Shown in pieces: positions 62,359-64,000 of a stretch of DNA of 64,000 nt; the first letter of the stretch is position 1, and the number at the start of each line of letters is the position of its first letter. The notes beneath the pieces are model-generated. The model made no database searches. It was given only the letters and a program-made list of their open reading frames with translations, and was not told where the DNA came from. Both the position numbers and the translations under genes were made by a program. The DNA lies in NCBI RefSeq assembly GCF_965216805.1, contig NZ_CBDCGN010000002.1, positions 372,001-436,000 on the forward strand. The letters are read 5' to 3'. This DNA is from Panacagrimonas sp965216805 (lineage in GTDB: Bacteria; Pseudomonadota; Gammaproteobacteria; Nevskiales; Nevskiaceae).

Positions 62359-63612
62359 ATGAACGCCCCCACCGAAATCCTGCGCCAGCACCTGATCGAT
62401 CCAGTCATCTGCATTCGCTGCAACACCTGCGAAGAGACCTGTCCGGTCGACGCGATCACGCACGATTCGCGCAATTACGTCGTCGACCCGGCCATCTGCA
62501 ATGGCTGCAACGCCTGCATCTCGCCGTGTCCGACCGGGTCCATCGACAACTGGCGCAAGGTGATCCGGGTCGAGGCTTATTCCATCGACGAGCAGCTGAC
62601 CTGGGACGAGTTGCCCGAAGAGAAAGACATCGAAGGTTCCGAGGCAGGTACGCCATCCGAATCTGCTTTCGTGCCGCCGCCGGTCGATGCGACGCGCGGC
62701 TCCACCACGGCGCCACGCTCTGCGCCGACGCCGACGGTCAATCTCTACACGCTCAAGCAGACTGCGACGGCCACGGTCGCCGGCAACTTTCGCGTCACCG
62801 CCGCGGATCGCGATAGCGACACCCACCACATCGTGCTGGATTTCGGCTCGGTGCCGTTTCCGGTGCTCGAAGGCCAGTCGATCGGCATCATCGCGCCGGG
62901 CACCGACGTGCACGGTCGCCCGCACCACGCGCGCCAGTATTCGATCGCCAGTCCACGCGACGGCGAGCGCCCGCGCTACAACAATCTGTCGCTGACCGTG
63001 AAGCGGGTGACCACCGACCACGACGGCAGGCCTACCCGCGGCGTGGCCTCCAACTATGTCTGCGATCTGGCCAAGGGCGATCAGGTCAAGGTGATCGGGC
63101 CATTCGGGTCCACCTTCCTGATGCCGGACGATCCCCGGTCCAATCTGTTGATGATCTGCACCGGTACGGGCTCGGCCCCGATGCGCGCCATGACCGAGCG
63201 CCGCCGCCGACTGTGCCGTCCGGGTCTGTGCGAGGAGGAGCGATCGAAGGCGTCGCCGGACACCGCCAACGGCCGCCTGATGCTGTTCTTCGGAGCCCGC
63301 ACGCAGGAGGAACTGCCTTACTTCGGGCCGCTCACGCAGCTGCCGAAAGATTTCATCGACATCAATCTTGCGTTCTCGCGCACCCCAGGCCAACCGCGCA
63401 AATACGTGCAGGACCTGATGCGCGAACGCGCCGACGATGTGTTGGATCTGCTTCGCAGCGAGCACACGCACATCTACGTGTGCGGTCTCAAGGGCATGGA
63501 GGACGGCGTGATGGATGCGCTTCGCTTCGCGACCGACAGTCACGGCCTGTCGTGGAAGGAGCTGCATCCACGACTCAAGGGCGAAGGGCGGCTGCACCTG
63601 GAAACCTACTAG
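62359..63612 (+). CDS. boxA: Benzoyl-CoA 2,3-epoxidase, reductase component
   Basis: 417 residues. Two 4Fe-4S clusters near the N terminus: Cys18/21/24/28 (CIRCNTCEETCP) and Cys47/50/53/57 (CNGCNACISPCP). A ferredoxin-NADP reductase-like part follows: HARQYSIASPRDGERPRYNNLSL for FAD, MICTGTGSAPMRAM for NADPH, and FGARTQEELPYFGPL. Supplies electrons to BoxB. The linker (EAGTPSESAFVPPPVDATRGSTTAPRSAPTPT) is long and Pro/Thr-rich. Confidence 0.94.
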   Translation: MNAPTEILRQHLIDPVICIRCNTCEETCPVDAITHDSRNYVVDPAICNGCNACISPCPTGSIDNWRKVIRVEAYSIDEQLTWDELPEEKDIEGSEAGTPSESAFVPPPVDATRGSTTAPRSAPTPTVNLYTLKQTATATVAGNFRVTAADRDSDTHHIVLDFGSVPFPVLEGQSIGIIAPGTDVHGRPHHARQYSIASPRDGERPRYNNLSLTVKRVTTDHDGRPTRGVASNYVCDLAKGDQVKVIGPFGSTFLMPDDPRSNLLMICTGTGSAPMRAMTERRRRLCRPGLCEEERSKASPDTANGRLMLFFGARTQEELPYFGPLTQLPKDFIDINLAFSRTPGQPRKYVQDLMRERADDVLDLLRSEHTHIYVCGLKGMEDGVMDALRFATDSHGLSWKELHPRLKGEGRLHLETY

Positions 63613-63647
63613 CCAGCGCGCCGAGTCGTTCCAATCCGGAGGCTCCA

Positions 63648-64000
63648 ATGCGATTTTCAGAGTTTCATGACGCACAGACCATCGAGCTCGGGCCGATCTC
63701 GGTCGATGCCCGCCAGATCGTGGAGTTTGCACAAGCCTACGATCCGCAATGGTTTCACACCGACCCGGTGCGCGCGGAGCAAGGCCGCTGGAACGGCCTG
63801 ATTGCCAGCGGCTGGCAGACCTGTGCACTGGCGATGAAGTTGGTGGTGCAGGAGCTGTTGAGCGATTCGGAATCGTTCGGGTCGCCGGGCTTGTCGTACC
63901 TCAAATGGACGGCCCCGGTGCGCCCTGACGACAAGCTGCGCCTGCGCCTGACCGTGCTCGAGAAGCGCGTTTCGTCCAGCGGCAGCATCGGGTCCTTGCG
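63648..64000 (+). CDS. MaoC-like hotdog dehydratase, N-terminal part (cut by window edge)
   Basis: About 117 residues to the window edge with no stop. VEFAQAYDPQWFHTDPVRA and IASGWQTCALAMKLVV match the MaoC/R-hydratase active-site helix (Asp/His) and following region. A GGAGGC site precedes the ATG, 35 bases after boxA. Possibly hydrates an unsaturated CoA ester in the box lower pathway; partial. Confidence 0.8.
   Translation, partial: MRFSEFHDAQTIELGPISVDARQIVEFAQAYDPQWFHTDPVRAEQGRWNGLIASGWQTCALAMKLVVQELLSDSESFGSPGLSYLKWTAPVRPDDKLRLRLTVLEKRVSSSGSIGSL

Overview
The window looks like a high-GC gammaproteobacterial chromosome, possibly of the Xanthomonadales/Nevskiales type. This is judged from gene order: envC / rhodanese / grxC / secB / gpsA, and hisB-hisH-hisA-hisF-hisE followed by tatABC. 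The left third (1-13.2 kb) is conserved housekeeping DNA: the start of envC, rhodanese-grxC-secB-gpsA, an ECF sigma factor with its RskA-like anti-sigma factor, hemB, aroE, the his-tat operon on the minus strand, dtd, and a lipid A type acyltransferase.

From 13.2 to 31 kb the content becomes accessory and catabolic. There is a TetR-controlled cluster (two metal-dependent hydrolase/ferritin-like proteins, an SDR, a Baeyer-Villiger-type flavin monooxygenase), a zinc metallopeptidase, an FMN 2-hydroxyacid dehydrogenase, a dienelactone-hydrolase-like protein, two SDRs, a metaxin/GST-like protein, a LysR regulator, a serine hydrolase, and a soluble PAS sensor kinase/FixJ-type regulator pair divergent from an acyl-CoA synthetase. 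The stretch 25.46-26.06 kb has no protein gene. It carries two copies of a 63-bp structured element ending in an intrinsic terminator, which are candidate tandem small RNAs.

The centre (31.5-48 kb) is the most striking part. A DUF1302 outer-membrane protein precedes a locus whose subunit sizes and families match the five-subunit, biotin-independent acetophenone carboxylase of denitrifying Aromatoleum: two HyuA-like subunits, a small Cys-rich gamma-like subunit, a HyuB-like subunit and a roughly 32-kDa fifth subunit. It is followed directly by a CobW/G3E GTPase, an aroylacetate-type CoA ligase and a thiolase. The predicted route is aryl methyl ketone to aroylacetate to aroylacetyl-CoA to aroyl-CoA plus acetyl-CoA. 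A quinone-oxidoreductase-like gene in this operon is broken by a single-base frameshift.

The right part (48-64 kb) holds an MscS channel, the ergothioneine genes egtB-egtD, truD and, from 55.3 kb to the edge, an aerobic benzoyl-CoA (box) cluster: hydrolase, benzoate-CoA ligase, boxR, boxC, boxB, boxA and a MaoC-like gene cut by the window end. TGCA-N6-TGCA sites overlap the boxR and boxC promoters. Together the window encodes a plausible oxygen-dependent pathway in which an ATP-driven ketone carboxylase, best known from anaerobic ethylbenzene metabolism, feeds benzoyl-CoA into epoxidation. Several operons contain intergenic palindromic repeats, and one REP-like repeat lies inside a coding sequence.
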